23,351 nt of DNA from Desulfovibrio sp. UBA4079 (GTDB taxonomy: Bacteria > Desulfobacterota > Desulfovibrionia > Desulfovibrionales > Desulfovibrionaceae): positions 1 through 23,351 of the forward strand of contig DFYP01000183.1 of assembly GCA_002382645.1 (NCBI GenBank), written 5' to 3'. The position numbers and the translations under genes were made by a program. Below the pieces are notes generated by a model, which was not told the DNA's origin, did no database searches, and saw nothing but the letters and a program-made list of their open reading frames with translations. Positions 1 through 7,559 of this stretch are shown here, piece after piece. Positions within the stretch are counted from its first letter, which is position 1, and each line of letters opens with the position of its first letter.

Positions 1-1
1 C

Positions 2-34
2 AAGACCATCATCAACGACATGCAGCAGAACTGA
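2..34 (+). CDS. 3' end of an upstream gene (partial)
   Basis: One plus-strand frame runs from the window edge to TGA at 32-34 and encodes a C-terminal tail KTIINDMQQN. A perfect terminator hairpin begins 16 bases after the stop, which supports this being the real end of a gene. Too little is present to name a family, and the other frames cannot be fully excluded. Confidence 0.5.
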   Translation, partial: KTIINDMQQN

Positions 35-49
35 ATTCGTTGAGGAGTG

Positions 50-89
50 TCCCCGGGAAGTCCCCTGTTGCAGGACTTCCCGGGGATTT
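50..89 (+). terminator. Rho-independent terminator with 14-bp stem
   Basis: Bases 50-63 (TCCCCGGGAAGTCC) pair perfectly with 73-86 around a 9-base loop. Only a short TTT follows, so the U-tract is weak, but the stem is strong and sits just after the stop codon at 34. It separates the upstream gene from the PAS regulator at 157. Confidence 0.75.
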
Positions 90-156
90 GAAAATGGCGC
101 ACAATTCCCTGGAAATCATGTAGAAAGATATTGGGGAGTTTCCGGGGATCAGGAAG

Positions 157-2013
157 ATGGGAGAACTCTTCGGCACCTTTGTGCGTTCCAGGCGCCAGGC
201 CCTGGATCACGAACGCGGCGGCTACTCCATTCGCAAACTGGCCGAACGCATCCGTGTGCATCATTCCTTTTTGAGCAAGATCGAGCGCGGCGAACCGGCC
301 TGCCTCTCGGAGCGCAAGCTCGTGGCCCTGGCCGTGGAGCTGGGCGAGGACCCGGACCTGCTCCTGGCCATGAACGGCAAGGTGGCCGAGGACGTGCGCC
401 GGGCCATTCTCAAGCGGCCGGCCCTGTTCAGCAGGCTCATCCGCGAGCTGCGCCACGCCCCGGACGAGGAGGTCAAGACCCACCGGGCCCTGCGCCGGGA
501 CCGCACGCGCCTGGCCCAGCGCCTCTGCGACAAGGGCCGCCTCCTGCGCGAGGCCCTGGAGGGCCGCCGGGCCTCGGAGCTGGAGCTCCGGCTGTTCCGC
601 CAGGCCATCCACAACGGGCCCACGGCCACGGTCCTGGTGGACACCCATGGCTACGTGACCTACGCCAACCCGGCCTTCCTGCGGCTCTGGGGCTTTGCCG
701 ACGAGCGCGAGGCCCTGGGGGTGCACCGCGACATGCTCTGGGCCGACGCCGCCACGGTGCCCGACTACCTCAAGGCCATCCTGGCCGACGGCCGCCCCCG
801 GGTCATCGAGCGCAATGGCCGCCGCATCGACGGCCGGACCTTCCAGGCCCGGGTCCAGGCCATGCCCTACACCGACCTCCAGGGCCGCCCCCTGGGCGGT
901 CTGGCGGCCATCGAGGACGTGACCCGCGAACGGGCCCTGGTCCAGGGCCTCATCCGCAGCAACCAGTGGCTGCGGCAGTTCGTGGAGAACATGAACGACG
1001 TGGTCTTCACCATCGGGGCCGACGGGCTGTTCACCTACATCTCGCCCTCGGTGGAACGGGCCTTTGGGTTCCAGCCCGAGGAGGTGGTGGGCCGGCACTT
1101 CGCGCAGTTCCTCTGGCACGGGGACCTGGACCTGGCCGAGGCCCACGTGCGCCTGGCCCTCCAGGGCCAGTCCACGGTCTTTGAATGCCGCTCCATGCGC
1201 GCCGACGGCCGGGTGGTCTGGTCCCGGGTCTCCCTGGCCTCGCGCCGGAACGAGGGCGAGCGCATCCTCGGCATCCAGGGCGTGTCCGTGGACATCACCG
1301 CGCGCAAGAGCACCGAGGCCGTGCTCGACGGCCTGCTCAAGGGCATGCGCCAGCCCCTGGACGCGGCCCTGGGCCTCCTGGAACAGGCCCTGGCCGAGCG
1401 CCGGGCCGAGGACAGGAAGGCCCGGCTCACGGCCCTGCGCGAGGCGCTTCTGCATCTGCGCGGCCTGGACGAGCGGCTGGAGCGGCACTGGCCCCCCAAC
1501 GAGGTCCCGGCCATCCCCGAACCCATGGATTTGGACCGGTTCCGGAACGGCTCCCCCCCCGATGCCCGTTCCGGAGCGCGCCGCGGCTCCTTGCGCCCGG
1601 CCCGGCCGCGCATCCTCCTGGTGGAGGACCCGGTCCATGAAACCCAGGCGGCGGGCGTGCTGCTGGACCGCCTGGGTTTCTCCCACACACGCACCCGGGA
1701 CGCGGGCGAGGCCGTCCTGCTCCTGGCCCGGCGGACCTACGCCCTGGCCTTCCTGGACCTGGACCTGCCGGACCTGGACTACCCGGACCTGGTCCGCGAG
1801 CTGCGCGGGGAGCGGGGCGGGTTCTCGCGCCGGGCCGTGCTCCTGGGCCTGGCCTGGCCCGGCCGTCAGCGCCGCGAACGGGACTGCCTGGTGGCCGGCC
1901 TGGACGGGGTCCTGCACAAGCCGCTCAGCGTGGGCCGGCTGGCCGAGACCCTGGAATTGGTGCCTGGCCTGGGGTCCCGGAGCGGGGCCTTGCCTTCCGA
2001 TGCAAGTTCCTGA
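157..2013 (+). CDS. XRE-family HTH regulator with two PAS domains and a degenerate receiver domain
   Basis: This 618-residue protein should be a cytoplasmic sensor-regulator. Residues about 5-67 form an XRE/Cro-type helix-turn-helix (LAERIRVHHSFLSKIERGE). Two PAS domains follow at about 145-258 and 270-385, both ending in the usual IEDVTRERA / SVDITARKS linkers. Residues about 386-445 resemble a histidine-kinase dimerisation helix, but the phospho-accepting His region reads MRQPLDA and no ATPase domain follows. Residues about 484-602 are receiver-like: E490/D491, D534 in FLDLDLP and K588 are kept, the second acidic residue of the usual EDD is proline, and the conserved Thr/Ser is A566. Phosphotransfer is therefore doubtful. 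No membrane segment is seen. A ligand- or redox-responsive DNA-binding role is inferred, and the target genes are unknown. The start is supported by an AGGA element nearby. uspA follows after 54 bases and may be co-transcribed. Confidence 0.85.
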   Translation: MGELFGTFVRSRRQALDHERGGYSIRKLAERIRVHHSFLSKIERGEPACLSERKLVALAVELGEDPDLLLAMNGKVAEDVRRAILKRPALFSRLIRELRHAPDEEVKTHRALRRDRTRLAQRLCDKGRLLREALEGRRASELELRLFRQAIHNGPTATVLVDTHGYVTYANPAFLRLWGFADEREALGVHRDMLWADAATVPDYLKAILADGRPRVIERNGRRIDGRTFQARVQAMPYTDLQGRPLGGLAAIEDVTRERALVQGLIRSNQWLRQFVENMNDVVFTIGADGLFTYISPSVERAFGFQPEEVVGRHFAQFLWHGDLDLAEAHVRLALQGQSTVFECRSMRADGRVVWSRVSLASRRNEGERILGIQGVSVDITARKSTEAVLDGLLKGMRQPLDAALGLLEQALAERRAEDRKARLTALREALLHLRGLDERLERHWPPNEVPAIPEPMDLDRFRNGSPPDARSGARRGSLRPARPRILLVEDPVHETQAAGVLLDRLGFSHTRTRDAGEAVLLLARRTYALAFLDLDLPDLDYPDLVRELRGERGGFSRRAVLLGLAWPGRQRRERDCLVAGLDGVLHKPLSVGRLAETLELVPGLGSRSGALPSDASS

Positions 2014-2067
2014 TAGCTTGGGCAAAAGCCGCTGCAGGGCGGCACAACCCCAGCCGGGAGCCGCAAC

Positions 2068-2517
2068 ATGGCCGACATCGCCAAGATCCTCTGCGCCGTG
2101 GATTTTTCCAGCATGGCACCTCGGGTGGCCGACTACGGCGTCACCCTGGCCCGGGCCCTGAACGTGCCCCTGCACCTGCTCTACGTGGCGCCCACCCTGC
2201 GCCGCTACGGCTCCTTCGCCGTGGCCGAGGAGAGCATCGAGAATTTCGTGGCCGCCATCCTGGCCGGGGCCCGCGAGACCATGGACGAGTTCCTGGCCCG
2301 CCACTGCCAGGGCGTCACGGCCTCGGGTTCGGTGGAGATGGGCTACGCGCCCGAGGCCATCGTCAACGTGGCCAAGGACCTGGGCTGCGGGCTCATCGTC
2401 ATGGGCACCCACGGCCGCCGGGGCATCGACCGCATCGTCTTCGGCTCGGTGGCCGAGAAGGTGGTCAAGAGTTCGCCCCTGCCGGTGTTGACCATCCATC
2501 CCGAACCCGGGAAGTAG
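2068..2517 (+). CDS. universal stress protein (UspA family)
   Basis: This 149-residue single-domain Usp protein starts with the usual IAKILCAVDFS strand and Asp. Near its end it carries the ATP-binding pattern G-x2-G-x9-G-S (G113, G116, G126, S127, in GTHGRRGIDRIVFGS). The family forms soluble dimers that bind ATP or AMP and support survival under stress; the partner here is unknown. A GGGAG ribosome site lies a few bases upstream of the ATG. It lies 54 bases after the PAS regulator on the same strand, and the next gene is convergent beyond a strong terminator, so it probably ends a two-gene unit. Confidence 0.93.
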   Translation: MADIAKILCAVDFSSMAPRVADYGVTLARALNVPLHLLYVAPTLRRYGSFAVAEESIENFVAAILAGARETMDEFLARHCQGVTASGSVEMGYAPEAIVNVAKDLGCGLIVMGTHGRRGIDRIVFGSVAEKVVKSSPLPVLTIHPEPGK

Positions 2518-2531
2518 ACCGCGCTGCTGCG

Positions 2532-2570
2532 AAAAAAAGCCCCCGGACCGCTCGGCCCGGGGGCTTTTTT
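2532..2570. terminator. two-way Rho-independent terminator
   Basis: GCCCCCGG (2539-2546) pairs with CCGGGGGC (2557-2564). The stem is preceded by seven A and followed by six T, so it can end transcription of uspA on the plus strand and of the HD-GYP gene on the minus strand. Confidence 0.92.
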
Positions 2571-2580
2571 CGCGCGCGGA

Positions 2581-3819
2581 TCAGGCCGCGGCAAAGGCGT
2601 TGAATTGTTGCTGGGCCTCGTGCTGGGCCAGGTGGCGGATTTCGGCCACGATGTTCTGGCGGGACAGGAGCAGGCGCACGGCGTCGCGGTCCAGGTCCCC
2701 GGCCTCGGCCAGGGACAGGAGCAGGTCGCGGACCTGGGCCGGGGACATGCCCGGCCGGTAGGGCCGGTCCTCCAGCAGGGCGGTGAACACGTCGGCCACG
2801 GCCAGGAGCAGGGAGGGGCGCCGCAGCTCGGCCCGGGTCAGGCCCTGGGGATAGCCCCGGCCGTTGGGCCGCTCGTGGTGCCGCCCGCCGTACTCGGCCA
2901 CGTCCTCCAGCCCGGGCACCGAGGAGAGCACCCGTTCCCCGATCTCGGCGTGGCGGCGCATGATCTCGGCCTCGGACAGGTTCAGGGCCCCGGGCTTTTC
3001 CAGGATTTCCCCGGGCACGGCCAGCTTGCCCAGGTCGTGCAGGTTCCCGGCCAGGAGCACGAGCCCCTGGTCGTCCGGGGAGAACCCGTCCATCTCGGCC
3101 AGGGCCCGGCCCACCTCGGCCACGGCCCGGGAGTGGGTGGCGGTGAAGCGCGAGCGGAAGTCGATGACCTGGGAGAAGGTCAGGGAGAAGTCCAGGATCT
3201 GGCCGTCTTCCAGGGCCGTGCTCGGGCAGGGGCCCTGGCACAGCCCGTCCTGCACCGCGTCCTCCCAGAAGTCCGGGGCCAGGCTCGTGGCCGAGGCCGT
3301 GTCCTGGAGCACCCGCACGGCCTCGGGGTCGAAGCTGCGGCCCGCCAGGAAGCGCGTGGCCTTGAGGGCCTGGGCCGCCTCGGCGGCCAGGTCGCGGTCC
3401 CGGCGCAGGTACACGTCCACCCGGTCGGCCAGGTTGAGCACGTTGCCCAGGAAGAGCATCCGGGGCTCCTCGGGGATGTCCCCGAACTCGTCGAAGCGGG
3501 TGTGGTGGCGGCGCACCAGCCGGGCGGCCCGCTCCAGGCCCGGGGCGGGCCGGAGCAGCCGCCAGCCGGTCTCGGCGTGGCCCTCGTCCAGGGTGTCGAA
3601 CTGGAGCGCGTCCAGGCGGCTCTTCAGGGTGAAGGCCCCCACGTCGTGCAGGAGCCCGGCCAGGCGCAGGTCCTCCAGCTCCGAGGCGGAGAGCCCCAGG
3701 CGGACGCCCAGGGCCGTGGCGATGGCCGCCACCCGGCGGTGGTGCCCGGCCACGGCCGGGCTGATCAGGTCCAGGGCACTGGCCAGGCCGGAGACGAGAT
3801 CCAGGAGCTGGATGCGCAC
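2581..3819 (-). CDS. tandem HD / HD-GYP domain phosphodiesterase
   Basis: This 412-residue soluble protein is built of two HD-type halves. The C-terminal half (about 212-400) has a complete HD-GYP set: H229, H261-D262 (HDLGK), H290, H314-H315, D343 and the signature HHERPNGRGYP at 314-324. HD-GYP domains hydrolyse cyclic di-GMP to pGpG or GMP with a di- or tri-metal centre. The N-terminal half (about 20-140) keeps HD-like residues (H26-H27, H58-D59, H81, H105-H106, D132), but its GYP stretch reads HHTRFDEFGDIP, so it is a diverged second HD domain. There is no receiver or other recognisable input domain. The start is GTG with an AAGG element upstream. It is read from its own likely promoter and ends at the shared terminator with uspA. 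Activity on cyclic di-GMP is inferred from motifs. Confidence 0.88.
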   Translation of the reverse strand: MRIQLLDLVSGLASALDLISPAVAGHHRRVAAIATALGVRLGLSASELEDLRLAGLLHDVGAFTLKSRLDALQFDTLDEGHAETGWRLLRPAPGLERAARLVRRHHTRFDEFGDIPEEPRMLFLGNVLNLADRVDVYLRRDRDLAAEAAQALKATRFLAGRSFDPEAVRVLQDTASATSLAPDFWEDAVQDGLCQGPCPSTALEDGQILDFSLTFSQVIDFRSRFTATHSRAVAEVGRALAEMDGFSPDDQGLVLLAGNLHDLGKLAVPGEILEKPGALNLSEAEIMRRHAEIGERVLSSVPGLEDVAEYGGRHHERPNGRGYPQGLTRAELRRPSLLLAVADVFTALLEDRPYRPGMSPAQVRDLLLSLAEAGDLDRDAVRLLLSRQNIVAEIRHLAQHEAQQQFNAFAAA

Positions 3820-3876
3820 GGGTATCGCCTTGATTCCTTGTTCAATTTCCGCCGCAAATCACCAGGGGCCGCGCTG

Positions 3877-3904
3877 ATTATAATGCCACCACTGCAAATG
3901 TACA
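3877..3904 (-). promoter_or_regulatory. putative sigma70 promoter of the HD-GYP gene
   Basis: On the minus strand TGTACA (3904-3899) and a perfect TATAAT (3882-3877) are spaced by 16 bases, about 60 bases upstream of the GTG start. The -35 match is only four of six. The site lies in the 165-base gap between dedA and the HD-GYP gene, where I see no other gene. Confidence 0.45.
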
Positions 3905-3984
3905 GCCTCCGGGACGATCCGGGACATGATTATCAAACGGGCTGGGGCGGGCCTTGCGCGGCGCGGATCGGCGGGGAAAAGCGT

Positions 3985-4620
3985 TCAGGGACGGGGTTCG
4001 TGGTCCTTGGCGGGATGCTCCTCGGCGGCCGGGGTGTGGGCGGCGCAGTCCTCCACCTCGTGGCGGGCCTTGCTGCGCATCCGGCGCACCAGCCAGAGGG
4101 CCAGGCCGGCCAGGGCGATGGCCGCGAAGACGTACATCTCCACGCGCTTCACGTCGTGGAGGAAGGTCTGGGCCGCGCTGCCGAACAGGTATCCGGCCGA
4201 GGCGAAGGTCACGGACCAGACCACGGCCGCGATGAGGTTCAGGCTGAAGTACTGCCAGGCCTTGATCGGGCTCATGCCGATGACGAAGGGGGTCACGTTG
4301 CGCAGGCCGTAGAAGAAGCGGAAGCTCAGGATCACGGCGTAGCGGTAGCGGTGGAGCAGGCAGGCCACGCGGTAGGCCTTGCCCTTGAGCTTGGGCCAGC
4401 GTTCGAACACGGCCATGCCCTTCCAGCGGCCGATGTAGAAGTAGAGCTGGTCGCCGAAAAAGGTCCCGGCCCCGCCCGCGAGCATCACCAGGGTCAGATC
4501 CAGGTGCCCGGTGAAGGCCGCGAAGCCGCACAGGAGCATGATGGTCTCGCCTTCCAGGAAGGTGCCGATGAACAGGGCGAAGTAGCCGTAGTCCCGGATG
4601 AGGTGCTGCAAGAATTCCAT
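3985..4620 (-). CDS. DedA family inner-membrane protein (SNARE-associated / VTT domain)
   Basis: This 211-residue protein has several hydrophobic segments and the DedA-family hallmarks: an acidic-glycine segment FLEGETIMLLCGF (21-33), GDQLYFYIGR (56-65), and an arginine pair R101/R107 in RFFYGLRN. The pair has the spacing of the essential arginines in E. coli YqjA/YghB. These proteins are proton-coupled membrane proteins needed for envelope homeostasis, and some flip polyprenyl-phosphate or phospholipids; the substrate here cannot be told. The C-terminal tail (about 183-211) is hydrophilic and His/Glu rich. The start is supported by AGGA before the ATG. It follows tyrS on the same strand after 63 bases and may be read through from it. 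Confidence 0.9.
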   Translation of the reverse strand: MEFLQHLIRDYGYFALFIGTFLEGETIMLLCGFAAFTGHLDLTLVMLAGGAGTFFGDQLYFYIGRWKGMAVFERWPKLKGKAYRVACLLHRYRYAVILSFRFFYGLRNVTPFVIGMSPIKAWQYFSLNLIAAVVWSVTFASAGYLFGSAAQTFLHDVKRVEMYVFAAIALAGLALWLVRRMRSKARHEVEDCAAHTPAAEEHPAKDHEPRP

Positions 4621-4683
4621 GTAATCTTCCTGTCATCTTGACTATGCGCTGGCGCGGGCCGGGTCAAGGGCGGCAGGGGGTCC

Positions 4684-5949
4684 TCAGCGCACCGTCACCA
4701 GTCCGTAATGCTTCTTGCCCTTGCGCAGCACCAGGACGTTGCCCAGGAAGTCGCCGGGCCCGGGCGCGTGGGCCGGGTCCGAGACGCGGTTTCCGGACAG
4801 GGTCAGGCCCCCGGCCTGGATGTCCTTGCGGGCCTGGCCCTTGGAGGGCGCCAGCCCGAGGTCCACGAGCATCTGGGGCAGGTCCGGCAGGCCGCCGCGT
4901 TCGTAGGAGGCGTGCGGCGCGCTCTCCAGGGCCGCGGCCAGCAGCCCGGGCTCCACGGAGCGCAGGTCGCCCTTGCCGAACAGGGCCTCGGAGGCGGCCA
5001 GGACCTGGTCCAGGGCATTCTGGCCGTGGATCATGATGGTGGTCTCGGCGGCCAGGCGCTTCTGGGCCGCGCGGGCCCCGGGGTCCGCGGCGAGCTGGGC
5101 CTCCAGTTCCGCGATCTCTTCCTGCGAAAGGAAGGTGAAGTACTTCAAAAACTTGACCACGTCGCGGTCGTCGGTGTTCAGCCAGAACTGGTAGAAGGCG
5201 TAGGGGCTGGTCAGGCCCGCGTCCAGGAACACCGCGCCCTTTTCGCTCTTGCCGAACTTCTTGCCCGAGGCCGTGGTGATGAGCGGGAAGGTCAGGGCGA
5301 AGGCCTCGCCCCCGGCCTTGCGCCGGATGAGCTCGGTGCCCGCGGTGATGTTGCCCCACTGGTCCCCGCCGCCGATCTGGAGCTTGCAGCCGAGGGTTTG
5401 GTAGAGGTGGCAGAAGTCGAAGCCCTGGAGCAGCATGTAGGAGAATTCGGTGTAGGAGATGCCCACGTCCTCGCGCTCCAGACGGCCCTTGACCGAGTCC
5501 TTGGCCAGCATCCAGTTCACCGTGAAGTGCTTGCCCACGTCCCGGAGCATCTCCAGGAAGCTCACGTTCGCGGTCCACTCCAGGTTGTTGACCACCAGGG
5601 GCTTGCCCCCGGCGTTGCGCTCGAAGAAGTCCTCCACCTGGGCCTGGATGCGGGCGGCCCGGGCGTCCAGCACCGCGGGGTCGGAGAGCTCGCGCTCCTT
5701 GTCCTTGCCCGAGGGGTCGCCGATGCGGCCCGTGGCCCCGCCCAGAAGGAACACGGGCTTGTGCCCGGCGCGCTGCATCCGGGCCAGGCAGAGCAGGGGC
5801 ACCAGGTTGCCGATGTGCAGGCTCTCGGCCGTGGGATCGAAGCCGCAGTACATGCTCTGGCCCGGGATTCCCAGGTATTCGCGGACCTTGGCCTGGTCCG
5901 AGACCTGATGCACCAGCCCGCGCCAGGAGAGTTCGTCGTAGATGTTCAT
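4684..5949 (-). CDS. tyrS: tyrosine--tRNA ligase
   Basis: This 421-residue class I aminoacyl-tRNA synthetase charges tRNA-Tyr with tyrosine in the cytoplasm. Seen in sequence: CGFDPTAESLHIGN with the HIGH-type motif HIGN at 45-48, the tyrosine/tRNA-binding segment QIGGGDQWGNI (191-201), the KMSKS-type motif KFGKS at 231-235, and a C-terminal S4-like RNA-binding domain from about residue 355 (LGLAPSKGQARKDIQAGGL). The length is normal for bacterial TyrRS. The start at 5949 is the first Met before the conserved N-terminus and has GAGG upstream. An MFS gene is divergent from it across a 99-base gap. In this window it is separated from rny and ymdB by accessory genes. Confidence 0.97.
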   Translation of the reverse strand: MNIYDELSWRGLVHQVSDQAKVREYLGIPGQSMYCGFDPTAESLHIGNLVPLLCLARMQRAGHKPVFLLGGATGRIGDPSGKDKERELSDPAVLDARAARIQAQVEDFFERNAGGKPLVVNNLEWTANVSFLEMLRDVGKHFTVNWMLAKDSVKGRLEREDVGISYTEFSYMLLQGFDFCHLYQTLGCKLQIGGGDQWGNITAGTELIRRKAGGEAFALTFPLITTASGKKFGKSEKGAVFLDAGLTSPYAFYQFWLNTDDRDVVKFLKYFTFLSQEEIAELEAQLAADPGARAAQKRLAAETTIMIHGQNALDQVLAASEALFGKGDLRSVEPGLLAAALESAPHASYERGGLPDLPQMLVDLGLAPSKGQARKDIQAGGLTLSGNRVSDPAHAPGPGDFLGNVLVLRKGKKHYGLVTVR

Positions 5950-6048
5950 GGCTGACCTCGCATGGAGGCAGTGATGTACGCCAAACAGGCCGGGAAGTAA
6001 AACTGGCGCAGGGCCGCGGATGGGGTATGATGGCCCCCGGAGGCATTC

Positions 6049-7272
6049 ATGACCGCGCGCAGCCCTTTCGCGTCCCTCTGCTCGGTGAGCTTTCTGGCCC
6101 GGTTCTCCTACGCCCTGGCCCGCAACCCGGTGCTGCCCCTGTTCGCCCTGGCCCTGGGCGCCGGGCCCGAGGCCGTGGGCCTGGCCGTGGGCGTGTCCAC
6201 GGTCACGGGCATCCTGTTCAAGATGCCCGCGGGCGCGCTCTCGGACGTGCTCGGCCGCCGCCGGGTGCTCCTGACCGGGCTCTGCGTGTTCGCCTTCGCG
6301 CCCTTCCTCTACCTGGCCGTGGACAGCTACCAGGGCCTGGTGCTCGTGCGCTTCATCCACGGCTTCGCCACGGCCGTGTACGGCCCGGTGATCATGGCCG
6401 TGGTGGCCCAGAGCGCCGGAGGGAGAAAGGGCGAGATGCTCTCCTGGTTCTCCTCGGTGGGCATCGTGGGCGGGCTTCTGGGCGCGCCCGTGGGCGGGCT
6501 GCTCCTGTCCCTGGCCTCGGGGCCGGAGGGCTACGCGGGATGGGCCTTTCCGGCCGTGTACCTGCTCTGCGGCGTGAGCGGCCTGGGGGCCCTGGTCCTG
6601 GGCTGGCGCGTGCTCCCGGACGCCCCCTCGGGCCATGCCGGGACCGGCCTGGGCGCGCGGCTCAAGGCCTTTGTCTCGGGCATCAAGGAGGTCTCGGCGG
6701 ACCGCCGGGTCCTGGCCGCGTCCACGGCCGAGGGCGTGCAGAACATGGGCCTGGGCGCGCTGGAGGCCTTTTTGCCGGTGTACGCCGTGACCGTGGCCGG
6801 GCTCCCGGAATACCAGGCCGGCCTGCTCTGGGCCGCCCAGATCGTGGTCACCCTGCTGTCCAAGCCGCTCCTGGGCCGGTTCTCGGACCAGCGCGGCCGG
6901 GCCCCGCTCATCCTCTGCGGCATGGCCTGCTGCGCCGCGCCCCTGGCGCTTATCCCGCACCTGGCCGGGTTCTGGAGCCTGCTGGTCGCCTGCCTGGTCT
7001 TCGGCCTGGGCGAGGCCCTGGTGACCTCCTCCTCGGCGGCCCTGGTGGCCGACGTCTGCAAGGAGCGGCACTTCGGCACGGCCATGGGCGTGTTCGGCAC
7101 GCTCTTCGACGTGGGCCACGCCTCGGGCCCGATCCTGGGCGGCATCCTGGTGGGGCTCCTGGGCCTGGGCCCGGCCTTCGCCGTGCTGGCCCTGATCCTG
7201 GGCCTGTCCATGCCGCTCTGCGCCCGGTACCTGCGGAATCCTGAACCGACAACTCCCAAGGAGGCCCCATGA
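6049..7272 (+). CDS. MFS transporter
   Basis: This 407-residue polytopic inner-membrane protein has the major facilitator pattern of about 12 hydrophobic helices. The loop-2/3 motif A is clear (AGALSDVLGRRRVLL, 61-75), and a second copy after the midpoint reads GRFSDQRGRAPLI. This is the layout of drug/proton antiporters and related exporters. The substrate cannot be deduced. A GGAGG ribosome site precedes the ATG. Its TGA stop overlaps the ATG of the rhodanese gene (ATGA), so the two are very probably translated together; this hints at a link with sulfur or selenium oxyanion or sulfane-sulfur handling, which is inference only. Confidence 0.92.
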   Translation: MTARSPFASLCSVSFLARFSYALARNPVLPLFALALGAGPEAVGLAVGVSTVTGILFKMPAGALSDVLGRRRVLLTGLCVFAFAPFLYLAVDSYQGLVLVRFIHGFATAVYGPVIMAVVAQSAGGRKGEMLSWFSSVGIVGGLLGAPVGGLLLSLASGPEGYAGWAFPAVYLLCGVSGLGALVLGWRVLPDAPSGHAGTGLGARLKAFVSGIKEVSADRRVLAASTAEGVQNMGLGALEAFLPVYAVTVAGLPEYQAGLLWAAQIVVTLLSKPLLGRFSDQRGRAPLILCGMACCAAPLALIPHLAGFWSLLVACLVFGLGEALVTSSSAALVADVCKERHFGTAMGVFGTLFDVGHASGPILGGILVGLLGLGPAFAVLALILGLSMPLCARYLRNPEPTTPKEAP

Positions 7273-7559
7273 CCCGCCTGGTGAAGCCCGCTGCGCTCAA
7301 GGAACTGGGTTCGTCCGTGGACATCCTGGACGTGCGCCGGGAGGCCGATTTCCGGGCCGCGCCCGGGATGATCCCCGGGGCCCGCAAGCAGGACCCCGAG
7401 GCCGTGGAGCAGTGGCTCCCGGGCCTGGACCGGAAACGTCCGCTGGTGGTCTATTGCGCCCGGGGCGGGTCCGTGAGCCGGGGCGTGGCCGAGAAGCTGG
7501 CCGCGGCCGGGCTGGATGTGGCGGTGCTCGAGGGCGGCATCGCGGGCTTCCAGGGCTAG
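7269..7559 (+). CDS. single-domain rhodanese-like sulfurtransferase
   Basis: This 96-residue protein is one rhodanese domain. It opens with VDILDVRREADFRAAPGMIPGA, close to the usual lDvRe...HIpGA element, and has an active-site loop C63-A-R-G-G-S-V-S after VVY. The cysteine is present, so persulfide transfer is plausible; the donor and acceptor are unknown. The family is often cytoplasmic and moves sulfane sulfur to thiols or cyanide. A strong AAGGAGG sits before the ATG, inside the end of the MFS gene, and the start overlaps the MFS stop. No signal peptide is present. It ends tail-to-tail with the ymdB-like gene, sharing the CTAG at 7556-7559. Confidence 0.92.
   Translation: MTRLVKPAALKELGSSVDILDVRREADFRAAPGMIPGARKQDPEAVEQWLPGLDRKRPLVVYCARGGSVSRGVAEKLAAAGLDVAVLEGGIAGFQG

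Noticed and set aside
92..110. Sigma54-type promoter before the PAS regulator (TGGCGC...TTCCC)
   Set aside because: The -12 element lacks the required GC in the right position, so the match is too weak to report.
4684..7119. 811-residue minus-strand frame extending tyrS through the MFS gene
   Set aside because: The extra N-terminal 390 residues are low-complexity and lie antisense to a clear MFS gene. TyrRS begins at MNIYDELS with a ribosome site.
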